A DNA stretch of 64,000 nucleotides from contig NZ_CP080525.1 in the NCBI RefSeq assembly GCF_024746815.1, positions 5,264,501 through 5,328,500 of the forward strand, given 5' to 3'. The position numbers and the translations under genes were made by a program. The notes under the pieces are model-generated. The model did no database searches, was not told where the DNA came from, and was given only the letters and a program-made list of their open reading frames with translations. Shown piece by piece: positions 25,443-33,517 of this stretch; the stretch's first letter is position 1, and every line of letters starts with the position of its first letter. Origin of the DNA: Mesorhizobium sp. AR07 (GTDB lineage Bacteria; Pseudomonadota; Alphaproteobacteria; Rhizobiales; Rhizobiaceae).

Positions 25443-26279
25443 TCATGTCGGCGCCTTGGCAGCGGAAGGGATGTCCAGCCAGCCGGCATCGATTTCGGGC
25501 AGCGGAATGGCTGCGATCAGGTCGCGCGTGTAGCTTTGCTGCGGGTGTTCGAACAGGGCGTCGGTGGCGCTCGCTTCGACGATCACACCTTCGCGCATGA
25601 CGATCACTTGCCGGCACAGCCGCCGAATGACAGACAGATCGTGGCTGATGAAGGCGACGGTCAGGCCCATCTCGGCCGCAAGCTTTTCCAGTAAGGTCAG
25701 GATCTGCGCCTGCGTCGACACGTCGAGGCCGGAGACGATCTCGTCGGCCAATACGAATTTCGGTGACAGCGCCAGCGCGCGCGCAATGCCGACGCGCTGG
25801 CGCTGGCCGCCCGACAGTTCGTGCCGGTAGCGGCTGGCAAAGCTCTGCGGCAGGCCGACGCGCTGCAGCGCATCGGCGACACGCGCCTTGAGATTGTCGC
25901 CAAGGCCATTCTGCTTGAGCGGTGCTGCGATGATGCTGGCGATGGTGCGGCGCGGATTGAGTGACGACATCGGATCCTGGAAGATCATCTGCATGTCGCG
26001 GCGCAGGGGCCTGAGCTCGGCTTCCGGCAGATGGGTGATGTCGCGGCCGTCAAAGCTGATGCTGCCGGCACTGGGCTCCAGCAAGCGCACCAGGGCACGG
26101 CCGAGCGTCGACTTGCCGGATCCGGATTCGCCGACGATACCGGTCACCGATCCCCTGGGCAGGTCGAAATCAAGGCCTTTCAGGATTTCGGCCAGCGGCG
26201 CGCGACCGATCAGCGGCTTGCGCGTCATGTCGGGCAATGCGACCTTTAGCCCGTGTACGGAAAACAGCGGCTCAGCCAT
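25443..26279 (-). CDS. Oligopeptide-type ABC transporter ATP-binding protein (DppF/OppF-like)
   Basis: A 278-residue ABC ATPase. Walker A GESGSGKS is near residue 46, the signature LSGGQRQR near 150, Walker B FVLADEIVSGLD near 172. ATG at 26279 (MAEPLFSVHGL) overlaps the stop of the upstream ATPase by eight bases. It is the second ATPase of a complete minus-strand binding-protein/permease/ATPase system whose neighbours are aromatic-catabolism genes. Confidence 0.9.
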   Translation of the reverse strand: MAEPLFSVHGLKVALPDMTRKPLIGRAPLAEILKGLDFDLPRGSVTGIVGESGSGKSTLGRALVRLLEPSAGSISFDGRDITHLPEAELRPLRRDMQMIFQDPMSSLNPRRTIASIIAAPLKQNGLGDNLKARVADALQRVGLPQSFASRYRHELSGGQRQRVGIARALALSPKFVLADEIVSGLDVSTQAQILTLLEKLAAEMGLTVAFISHDLSVIRRLCRQVIVMREGVIVEASATDALFEHPQQSYTRDLIAAIPLPEIDAGWLDIPSAAKAPT

Positions 26280-27150
26280 GCGGCTGCCTCCAAGCCTGGT
26301 CGGCTGCCGCGATCTCCGCGGCAAGCCCGGCCAGCACCGCCTCGTCGACCGGTTTTAGCGATGCGAACGGATCGGTGTAGCGAGGTGTCGCGGCCATCAG
26401 CGCCCGCGTATACGGGTGCTGTGGCGCGGCGAAGAGGGTTGCCGTCTCGGCCTCTTCCACCACCTTGCCGGCATAGAGCACCGAGACCTTCTGGCTGATC
26501 TTGGCGACGACGCCGAGATCGTGGGTGACGAACAGGATCGCGGTGCCGTGCTCGCGCTGCAATTGCACGATCAGCCGCAGGATCTGCTTCTGCACGGTGA
26601 CGTCGAGCGCTGTCGTCGGTTCGTCGGCGACGATCAGCCGTGGCTCCGCGGCGAAGGCGGCGGCGATCAGCACGCGCTGGCGCATGCCTCCGGAAAGCTC
26701 GTGCGGATAGCTTTTCAGCACACGGTCAGGGTCGCGGATCTGCACCTGGTCCAGCAACTGGCGAATGCGCGTATCGGCCCTTTCTCCACTCCAGCCGAGG
26801 ATGCTCACCAGCCGGTCGGTCATCTGCGAACCGATGCGGCGCGACGGGTTGAGCGCGGTCAGCGGATCCTGCGGGATCAGCGCCGTGCGCGCGCCGATCA
26901 GCGTGCGCCTTGCCTTGGGCTGCAGTGCGCCGAGGTCTTCGCCTTCAAGCCGAATCTCGCCTTCGACAAGGCGCACGCTCGACGGCAGCACGCCGAGCAC
27001 CGCCTTGCCGATCATCGTCTTGCCGGCGCCGCTCTCGCCGACCAGCGCGCGCACTTCGCCGGGTTGAACGGCAAGCGACACCGAGCGCAACACGCGCTGG
27101 CCGTTCGGCAGCACGGCGCTCAGATCCCTGATGTCGAGACAGGCGCTCAT
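26272..27150 (-). CDS. Oligopeptide-type ABC transporter ATP-binding protein (DppD/OppD-like)
   Basis: A 292-residue ABC ATPase starting MSACLDIRDLSAVLPNGQRV. Walker A GESGAGKT near residue 39, signature LSGGMRQR near 150, Walker B RLIVADEPTTALD near 170. A longer open frame upstream reads through the permease gene and is rejected as a shadow. ATG overlaps the permease stop (ATGA). It pairs with the neighbouring ATPase to power the dipeptide-type importer. Confidence 0.9.
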   Translation of the reverse strand: MSACLDIRDLSAVLPNGQRVLRSVSLAVQPGEVRALVGESGAGKTMIGKAVLGVLPSSVRLVEGEIRLEGEDLGALQPKARRTLIGARTALIPQDPLTALNPSRRIGSQMTDRLVSILGWSGERADTRIRQLLDQVQIRDPDRVLKSYPHELSGGMRQRVLIAAAFAAEPRLIVADEPTTALDVTVQKQILRLIVQLQREHGTAILFVTHDLGVVAKISQKVSVLYAGKVVEEAETATLFAAPQHPYTRALMAATPRYTDPFASLKPVDEAVLAGLAAEIAAADQAWRQPHG

Positions 27151-27995
27151 CGCAGCACCGGATCGAAACGCGTCTTCAGCGCCTCGCCGAACTGGCTGAA
27201 CGACAGCACCGTCAGGATCAGGGTGATCAGCGGGAACACCAGCACCCACCATGCCTGATGGATCGACAGCCGGCCCTCGGCGATGATGCCGCCCCAGGTC
27301 GGATCGTCGGTCGAGATCGACAAATTGACGAAGGACAGGATCGCCTCGACGATGACGGCGATGCCCATTTCCAGCGACAGCAACGCGACGATCGACGGCA
27401 CCACATTGGGCAGCACTTCGCGCAGCATGATGCCGATGCGGCCATAGCCGGCGATGCGGGCATTCTCGACATAGTCCATGCGCGACTGGCCCATCGTCTC
27501 GGCGCGGATTACACGGCAGAAGCGCGTCCAGTCGATGATCGCGATGGCGAGAATGACGGAGCTCAGGCCGGTGCCGAGCACGGCGACCAGCAGGATGGCG
27601 AACAGCACCGGCGGAAACGCCATCCAGACATCGACGATGCGCGAGATGATGCGATCGGCCCAACCGCCGAAATAGCCTGATATCAGCCCAAGCGTCGAGC
27701 CGACCAGGCACGCGGCGGTTGCCGCGGCGAAGGCGACAATGAAGGCGATGCGGGCGCCGAAGATCAGCCTGGACAGGAGATCGCGGCCGAGGCTGTCTGT
27801 GCCGAGCCAGTAGCCGGGCTCGGCACCGGTCATCCAGAAAGGCGGCAGCCGCTCCAGCATCAAATCCTGCGCCAGCGGATCCTGCGGCGCGACCAGCGGC
27901 GCGAAGATCGCGGCCAGCAGCGCCAGCAGGAGCCAGCCGCCGGCCAGCCACAGGCGTGGCGACACACCACGCCTTGGAGCACGCCCCTCATCCAT
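27147..27995 (-). CDS. Oligopeptide-type ABC transporter permease (DppC/OppC-like)
   Basis: A 282-residue permease with a first span around residues 15-37 (LWLAGGWLLLALLAAIFAPL), the family motif WLGTDSLGRDLLSRLIFGAR near 63-82, and EAA-like loop DYVENARIAGYGRIGI near 175. It overlaps the upstream permease stop by eight bases and the downstream ATPase start. With the DppB-like partner it forms the importer channel. Confidence 0.9.
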   Translation of the reverse strand: MDEGRAPRRGVSPRLWLAGGWLLLALLAAIFAPLVAPQDPLAQDLMLERLPPFWMTGAEPGYWLGTDSLGRDLLSRLIFGARIAFIVAFAAATAACLVGSTLGLISGYFGGWADRIISRIVDVWMAFPPVLFAILLVAVLGTGLSSVILAIAIIDWTRFCRVIRAETMGQSRMDYVENARIAGYGRIGIMLREVLPNVVPSIVALLSLEMGIAVIVEAILSFVNLSISTDDPTWGGIIAEGRLSIHQAWWVLVFPLITLILTVLSFSQFGEALKTRFDPVLR

Positions 27996-28995
27996 GGCGA
28001 AGCCTCGGATTGAGCAGCGCGTACATCATGTCGACGGTGAGGTTGATCAGCACGAACAGCAGCGCGAAGACCAGCACGATGCCCTGGATCAATGGCAGGT
28101 CGCGGTTGATGACGGCATCGATCGCCATATTGCCGAGGCCTTCATAGGAAAACAGCCGCTCGACGATGACCGTGCCGCCGATCAGGAAGGTGAACTGCAC
28201 ACCGATAAGGGTCAGCGTCGGCAGGGCGGCGTTCTTCAGCGCCTCACGCAGGATCACCTGCGTTTCCGAAAAACCCTTGACCCGCGCCAGCACGACATAG
28301 TCGAGGTCGAGCACTTCCTTGAGCGATTGTTTCAACAGCTGCGAGATGATCGCCGCCAGCGGCAGCGCCAGCGCAACCGCCGGCATCAGCATGTGCTTCA
28401 ATAGATCTAAGGTGAGGTCGAAGCGCAGCCGCAATAGGCTCTCGAACAGATAGAACTGGGTGACGAAGGGCAGGTCCAACTGCGGCGAGACCCGGCCGGA
28501 AATGTCGAAGATCGGTACCAGCACGCCGAACAGGAGGATCAGCACCAGGCCCCATAGGAAATCGGGAATGGAAAGGGCCGCACCGCTGGCGATGTCGATG
28601 CCGGCCTCGACCGCCGTGCCGCGTTCGCGCGCGCCAAGGATCGCCGTCGTGCCGCCGACCGCCACCGCCATGACGAGGGCAACGATCGCAAGCTCCAGCG
28701 TCGCCGGCAGCCGGTTGAAGACAAGGCCAAGCACGTCTTGCCGCAGCGAGATCGAGGTGCCGAAATCGCCCCTGGCAACGCCGGACAGCCAGATGAAGAA
28801 CTGCTGCACGATGGTCTTGTCGAGACCGTAGAGCGCGCGCAATCGGGCGATGTCGGCATCCGTCGCGCCGGGCGGCAGCATCATCGCGATCGGATCGCCC
28901 GGCGCGACGCGGATCACGACAAAGACGACGACGGCCACGCCGAACAGCGTGACCAGCATGGTCAGAAGACGAATCAGGAATCTTTGCAGGAGCAT
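27988..28995 (-). CDS. Oligopeptide-type ABC transporter permease (DppB/OppB-like)
   Basis: A 335-residue permease with a first span at residues 8-30 (RLLTMLVTLFGVAVVVFVVI), the substrate-channel region, and EAA-like loop DLDYVVLARVKGFSETQV near residue 225. A curious 14-bp direct repeat, CTCCTGCAAAGATT, spans the start: one copy begins at the ATG codon and the other lies 20 bases upstream. No clear Shine-Dalgarno is seen before the ATG at 28995. The gene is downstream of the binding-protein gene, with a strong hairpin between. Confidence 0.9.
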   Translation of the reverse strand: MLLQRFLIRLLTMLVTLFGVAVVVFVVIRVAPGDPIAMMLPPGATDADIARLRALYGLDKTIVQQFFIWLSGVARGDFGTSISLRQDVLGLVFNRLPATLELAIVALVMAVAVGGTTAILGARERGTAVEAGIDIASGAALSIPDFLWGLVLILLFGVLVPIFDISGRVSPQLDLPFVTQFYLFESLLRLRFDLTLDLLKHMLMPAVALALPLAAIISQLLKQSLKEVLDLDYVVLARVKGFSETQVILREALKNAALPTLTLIGVQFTFLIGGTVIVERLFSYEGLGNMAIDAVINRDLPLIQGIVLVFALLFVLINLTVDMMYALLNPRLRHG

Positions 28996-29040
28996 GTAAA
29001 TCTTTGCAGGAGCCCGTTGGCTCGTATGCCGGATAGAAAT

Positions 29041-29066
29041 GCGCGCCGTCGCTATGGACGGCGCGC
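29041..29066 (-). terminator. Strong hairpin after the binding-protein gene of the second peptide-type operon
   Basis: GCGCGCCGTC (29041-29050) pairs with GACGGCGCGC (29057-29066) around a six-base loop. It follows the binding-protein stop by about 20 bases on the minus strand and precedes the permease start. It mirrors the dppA-dppB hairpin and that after the amino-acid binding-protein gene. Confidence 0.7.
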
Positions 29067-29085
29067 CGCATTCCTTCGCGCCTTC

Positions 29086-30615
29086 TCAGGCCGGCGTCAT
29101 CAGTGCCGGCAGCAGCGCGCCGGAAATGTGCTGCACGACGTTGACGCCCTTGGCATGCACGATCGGCTGCGCGTACTGCATCAGCGGCAGCACATAGGCC
29201 TGTTCGGCGATGTATTTGTCGACCTCTTTCCAACCGGCAATGCGCTTGGCCTCGTCCTTCTCGCCCCACAGCGGTCCGATCTTCGCGTCGAGGTCGTCGG
29301 TCTTCCAGGACGAGTGCGGCGACGGCCCGAACATGGCGAAGCCGGTCGAGGTGGTCGGATCGCCGATGGCATTGCCCCAGTTGTAGAAAGCCGCCGGCGC
29401 CAGCTTGTGCGCGGCGCGCAGCTCATAGTGCTTGGCGATCTCATAGACCTCGATCGTCGCCTCGATGCCAACCTTGCGCCACATGCCGACAATCGCCTGC
29501 ACCATCTCATAGTCCTTGGGCTTGAAGCCCTTGGTCGTCTGGATTGTGATTTTGGCCGGCTTCTCGGGCGAGTAGCCGGAGGCAGCCAGCAATTGCTTGG
29601 CCTTCTCCGGATTGTGCTCGACCTTGATCGACGCATCATAGGCGGCGTATTCGGGCGTTTCCAGCGTATCGATGGGCTGGCCGTAGCCGCGCAGCAGGCG
29701 CTCCACCAAGAGCTTCTTGTCGACGGCCATTACCGCTGCCTGGCGGACGTTCTTGTCCAGCATGGCGTCCTTGTTGTTGAAGAAGATCATGCCGATGTCG
29801 GAGACGTTCTTGCAGGTGCCGGCAAGCCCATCCTTGGCGATCAGCCGGTCATACTCCTCGTACGGAATTTCGAGCGTCACCTGCGACGAGCCGGATTCGA
29901 TTTCGGCGACGCGGCTCGCCGCATCAGTGACGAACTTGATCGTCACATTCTCGAAGGCCGGCTTGCCGCCCCAGTAGTTCGGGTTGGCCTTCAGCCGCAG
30001 GAAGGCGTTGCGCTCGAACTTTTCGACCATGTAGGGCCCGGTGCCGATCGGCGCCTTCTCGAAACCCTCGGCGCCGACCTTCTCGTAGTAGGCCTTCGGC
30101 ATGATGTAGCCGGTCAGGAACGACATCCATTTGAAATACACCGGGTCGAACTGCACGACATCGCCGGTGATTTTGTTGCCGTCGATCTTGAAATTGTTGA
30201 CGTTCTTCCAGACGAACTGGATCGGGTTGCCGGTCTTTTCGTCACCCGCCCGCTGCAGCGACCAGACCACATCTTCCGGAGTGAAGGGCGAGCCATCGTG
30301 CCAGGTCACGCCTTCGCGCACCGTCATCATGATTTTCGTGCGGTCTTCGTTCCAGCCCCACTCGGTGAGCAGGCCGGGCGCGAAGGTCAGGTCAGGCTTT
30401 TGCGGGATGAACTGGTCGAACACCGACTGGTAGAGACCCTGGATCGTCGGGTTGACCGCCGAAGGCCCGGTGGTCGGATCCCAGGACGGCAGGTTGACAT
30501 TGTAGGCGATCGTCAGTTCGCCGGCTGCGGCCCTGGCGATCCGCGGCAGGCCGATGGCGGCCACCCCGAGTGCGGCCGCACTGTATCCGAGCAATTCGCG
30601 TCTGTTGATTGTCAT
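29086..30615 (-). CDS. Peptide/small-molecule ABC transporter binding protein (family 5), Tat-type signal
   Basis: A 509-residue family-5 binding protein with a twin-arginine-like signal (INRRELLGYSAAALGVAAIG then LPRIARAAAGE). The SBP5 hallmark NVNLPSWDPTTGPSAVNPT starts the mature part and WNEDRTKIMMTVREGVTWHD follows. Export in folded form suggests a tightly bound ligand. It is in an operon with a phytoene-desaturase-like flavoprotein, two permeases, two ATPases and an exported VOC protein beside aromatic-acyl-CoA genes. Family-5 proteins can bind non-peptide ligands, so an indole- or aromatic-derived ligand is a testable guess. Confidence 0.9.
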   Translation of the reverse strand: MTINRRELLGYSAAALGVAAIGLPRIARAAAGELTIAYNVNLPSWDPTTGPSAVNPTIQGLYQSVFDQFIPQKPDLTFAPGLLTEWGWNEDRTKIMMTVREGVTWHDGSPFTPEDVVWSLQRAGDEKTGNPIQFVWKNVNNFKIDGNKITGDVVQFDPVYFKWMSFLTGYIMPKAYYEKVGAEGFEKAPIGTGPYMVEKFERNAFLRLKANPNYWGGKPAFENVTIKFVTDAASRVAEIESGSSQVTLEIPYEEYDRLIAKDGLAGTCKNVSDIGMIFFNNKDAMLDKNVRQAAVMAVDKKLLVERLLRGYGQPIDTLETPEYAAYDASIKVEHNPEKAKQLLAASGYSPEKPAKITIQTTKGFKPKDYEMVQAIVGMWRKVGIEATIEVYEIAKHYELRAAHKLAPAAFYNWGNAIGDPTTSTGFAMFGPSPHSSWKTDDLDAKIGPLWGEKDEAKRIAGWKEVDKYIAEQAYVLPLMQYAQPIVHAKGVNVVQHISGALLPALMTPA

Positions 30616-30725
30616 GGTCGTTCCCCTTGTTGGTTATTGTCTTTGCGCGGCACTATCAGTTCATTGGTTCAGGCTCCTTGGGCAGCAGCGCCTTGCCCTC
30701 CTTCACCCGGAAGATTCCTAGGCTC

Positions 30726-32300
30726 CTACCTCCCGCCAAGCTGTTGCGCGAGCATGTAGCCCGAGGCCGCACCGGTGCCGGCGCCAGGCCATGTCGCGGC
30801 GCCGGTGAGATGCAGCTTGCCGATCGGCGTGTTCCAGCCGGCAAAACCGCGCACTGGACGAAACAGGAAATTCTGCGCCAGATGGTGGCTGCCGCAGACC
30901 TGGTCGCCGCCGACGAGATTGGGGTTCTCGCGCTCGAGGTCGATGGGCGAGAACACCGCCCGGCCAAGGATCTTGTTTCTCAATCCCGGCGCGTAGGTCT
31001 CGATGATGTCGAGGACACGGCTGGCATAGACCTCCTTGACCTGGTCCCAATGCGCTGGCGCGATCTTGCCGGCGGCATCGCCGATGATCTCCGCTGGCAG
31101 CATGCGCACCTGGATCCACAGCACATGTTTACCCGCAGGCGCGCGCGATGGATCGACTGCGGTCGGCTGGCCGACGACCAGCACGGGCTCGTCGGGCAGC
31201 ATGCCCGCCATCGCCTGCTGATAGGTGCGCGACATGGCGTCGAGCGACGGCGACAGATGCACATAGGCGAATTGCCGAAGTTCCGGGCTGGCGCGCCAGT
31301 CCGGCAGATCGTCCAGCGCCAGATGGATCATCATCGTGCCCGGTGCATGGCGGAATTTTTGCATCGCCGTGTCGAAGCCGGAATCGCCCGACCCGTTGGG
31401 CAGCAACCTGCCGGCCAGCGCCTTGGGCGCGACGCCGGCGATGACAGCCTTGGTGGCGGTATGCGTCTCACCGGAGGCGAGCCGCACGCCGGTCGCCTTG
31501 CCGGCGGAAACCGTGATCTCGGCCACCTCGGCGCCGGTGACGATCTTGCCGCCGGCTGATGTCACCATGCCCGACAGGGCGCGAATGATGGTATCGGCGC
31601 CGCCCTTGCCCAGCACCATGCCAAAATTCTGGTTGGCCATTGATTCCAGATAGGGGAACACAGCGCCGCCGGCGATGTCCGGCGCGAAGTCGAGATGCAT
31701 GCCCCAGGTGGCGAGCGTTGCGCGCACATGCGCGGACTCGAAATTTTCCTCCAGCCAGGCGCGGGGCGAGGACAGCAGCAGCCGGCCGGTATCGAGCGCG
31801 CCGGCAATTCCCTTCTTGCGCCATAGGTTCCAGGCGGTGCCGGCAAGCGCGCGGGCACTCATCGGCGATCCCAGCAAACGGAACAGATGTTCGGCCTCGG
31901 CCGGGAAGGCGGCAACCAGCCTGCGCCACGTCGCGGCATCGGCGGCTGAGAAGGCTGCCATGCGCGACGCGGTTTTTTCCAGGTCGTTGCTGACGCCGAA
32001 CCAGCGTCCGTCGGGGAAGGCGCTGGCGAAACAGTCGGCGACCGGCGCGAACTCCAGCCCTTGGCGGTTCAATTCATTTGCATATTTCCGGTGGAAGGCC
32101 GATCCGGCAAACAGGCTCAGATTCATCGCGCCGAAATCGTGACGGAAGCCGGAAAGGGTGAATTCGCGGGTCTGGACGGCGCCACCGATTGTTGCGCTGC
32201 GTTCGAAAACCCCGATTTTCCAGCCTTTCAGCGCCAAATGCGCGGCGCATGCCAGACTGTTGTGGCCTGCCCCGACAAAGATGGCGTCGAACTCGCTCAC
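30726..32300 (-). CDS. Phytoene-desaturase-like NAD(P)/FAD oxidoreductase, copy 1
   Basis: A 524-residue flavoprotein of the COG1233 type. The dinucleotide fold IFVGAGHNSLACAAHLALKG opens the protein, then GGAVQTREFTLSGFRHDFGA; the C-terminal FAD motif HLTGAATWPGAGTGAASGYM is near residue 500. Start is GTG at 32300 after GGGAACGGGG. Its paralogue is encoded on the other side of the divergent promoter (33518-35089). Such enzymes oxidise carotenoids, amines or ring systems. Here an indoline or oxindole-type substrate would fit the context but is not shown by sequence. Confidence 0.85.
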   Translation of the reverse strand: MSEFDAIFVGAGHNSLACAAHLALKGWKIGVFERSATIGGAVQTREFTLSGFRHDFGAMNLSLFAGSAFHRKYANELNRQGLEFAPVADCFASAFPDGRWFGVSNDLEKTASRMAAFSAADAATWRRLVAAFPAEAEHLFRLLGSPMSARALAGTAWNLWRKKGIAGALDTGRLLLSSPRAWLEENFESAHVRATLATWGMHLDFAPDIAGGAVFPYLESMANQNFGMVLGKGGADTIIRALSGMVTSAGGKIVTGAEVAEITVSAGKATGVRLASGETHTATKAVIAGVAPKALAGRLLPNGSGDSGFDTAMQKFRHAPGTMMIHLALDDLPDWRASPELRQFAYVHLSPSLDAMSRTYQQAMAGMLPDEPVLVVGQPTAVDPSRAPAGKHVLWIQVRMLPAEIIGDAAGKIAPAHWDQVKEVYASRVLDIIETYAPGLRNKILGRAVFSPIDLERENPNLVGGDQVCGSHHLAQNFLFRPVRGFAGWNTPIGKLHLTGAATWPGAGTGAASGYMLAQQLGGR

Positions 32301-32316
32301 GCCCCGTTCCCATTTC

Positions 32317-32330
32317 CTTTATGCTTAAAG
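32317..32330. promoter_or_regulatory. Candidate MarR-type operator 4 (divergent FAD oxidoreductase/cyclase promoter)
   Basis: CTTTATGCTTAAAG has arms CTTTA and TAAAG around TGCT. It matches the GCTT-centred pattern of the three other sites and lies in the 119-bp divergent promoter region between the FAD oxidoreductase and the cyclase gene. The second MarR gene of the locus is three genes away on the plus strand. Confidence 0.5.
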
Positions 32331-32419
32331 ATAATTGCAGATGCATATGTTTTCGTCTAGTAGGATATTAAGGGCCGAGACGAGCCTTGATCATCATCAC
32401 CAAAGAGGGAACAGAGACC

Positions 32420-33211
32420 ATGGACACGCAAAAACTCCTCGGCGAAGTCGCCGGCCAGCTCCTTTCAGGCGCCATCAAGGTGGTCGATCTGTCGGCACCG
32501 CTTGGACCTGACACGCCGCTGATCAAGCTGCCGCCGGAACTCGCCGTCGACACGCCGAAGGTCGAAATCCACAACATCTCCCGCTATGACAAGAACGGCC
32601 CGTGGTGGGCGTGGAACTGGCTGAAGCTCGGCGAACATTCGGGCACGCATTTCGACGCGCCGCAGCACTGGATCTCCGGCAAGGATTATCCGGACGGCGC
32701 CACCGACACCATTCCGGCACAAAACTTCGTTGGCCCGGTCAATGTCATCGACTGCTCGAAGGAAGCCGCCGCCGACCACGACTTCCTGCTCACCGTCGAC
32801 CACATCAAGGCGTGGGAAGCCAAGCATGGCGCGATCAATGCCGGCGAATGGGTGGTGATGCGCACCGACTGGTACAAGCGCAACGGCTCCGAAGCCGAGT
32901 TCCTCAACGCCAACGAGACCGGCCCGCACACGCCCGGCCCGACGGCTGAAGCCATCCAGTTCCTGATCAGCAAGGACATCAAGGGCTGGGGCAGCGAGAC
33001 CATCGGCACCGATGCTGGCAAGGCCGGCGGCATGGAGCCGCCATTCCCCGCGCATACGCTGATGCACAAGGCCAACCGCTACGGGCTCGCCAGCCTGTGC
33101 AACCTCGACCAGTTGCCGCCGAAGGGCGCCATCCTGATCGCCGCACCGCTGAAGATCGAGCACGGCACCGGCAGCCCGATCCGCGCGCTGGCGCTTGTGT
33201 CGAAGCAATAG
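32420..33211 (+). CDS. Cyclase-family metal hydrolase, isatin-hydrolase-like
   Basis: A 263-residue member of the cyclase / kynurenine-formamidase-like fold. The metal motif is H73-SGT-H77-F-D79-APQ-H83. An unusual tryptophan group WWAWNW (62-67) precedes it, suited to an aromatic substrate. The length exceeds bacterial KynB (about 210) and matches isatin hydrolases, which open isatin to isatinate (2-aminophenylglyoxylate) using Mn2+. Start ATG at 32420 has GAGGGA nine bases upstream. It begins the plus-strand operon that ends with iorAB. Isatin hydrolase is the best guess from context; other amide-opening hydrolases of the fold remain possible. Confidence 0.78.
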   Translation: MDTQKLLGEVAGQLLSGAIKVVDLSAPLGPDTPLIKLPPELAVDTPKVEIHNISRYDKNGPWWAWNWLKLGEHSGTHFDAPQHWISGKDYPDGATDTIPAQNFVGPVNVIDCSKEAAADHDFLLTVDHIKAWEAKHGAINAGEWVVMRTDWYKRNGSEAEFLNANETGPHTPGPTAEAIQFLISKDIKGWGSETIGTDAGKAGGMEPPFPAHTLMHKANRYGLASLCNLDQLPPKGAILIAAPLKIEHGTGSPIRALALVSKQ

Positions 33212-33288
33212 GGCGAGGTTGGGTCTTCGGGAGAAGATCATGCACGCAGGCGACACTGGAGTGATGGTACGGCAACCGTGCAGTGGTG

Positions 33289-33468
33289 GCGCTCTACGGC
33301 GCCCCCCTCTGTCCTGCCGGACATCTCCCCCACTTGGGGGGAGATTGCCAGCTTTGGCGCCTCGTTTATTCCTGCAACGTCGGCGATTGGCGAAAGCCGG
33401 CGTGACAATCAATCTCCCCCCTTGTGGGGGAGATGTCCGGCAGGACAGAGGGGGGCGCGAAAGAACGC
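33289..33468. repeat. 180-bp intergenic palindromic element, copy B
   Basis: This copy fills most of the 306-bp gap between the cyclase and FAD oxidoreductase genes. The core is 160 bp (33299-33458) with outer GCGCTCT (33289-33295) and AGAACGC (33462-33468). The terminal inverted repeats share GCGCCCCCCTCTGTCCTGCC with copies A and C. Apart from a short tract resembling the AAGATCATGC repeat near 33232, I see no gene in this gap. Confidence 0.88.
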
Positions 33469-33517
33469 TATCCTTCGCGATTGAGGTCTCTTTCCTGCAG
33501 TCCGGGAGCAACTGCCG

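Noticed and set aside
26272..27951. 559-residue fusion of a permease-overlapping frame with the ABC ATPase
   Set aside because: The upstream half lacks any membrane segment pattern and reads through the permease gene in another frame; ATG at 27150 fits the ATPase start.
32420..33211. Cyclase as kynurenine formamidase KynB
   Set aside because: Longer than KynB, no kynureninase or tryptophan dioxygenase is adjacent, and neighbours fit the isatin reading better. The class V enzyme at 11823 has a cysteine-desulfurase-like lysine motif, not a kynureninase one. Not excluded entirely.
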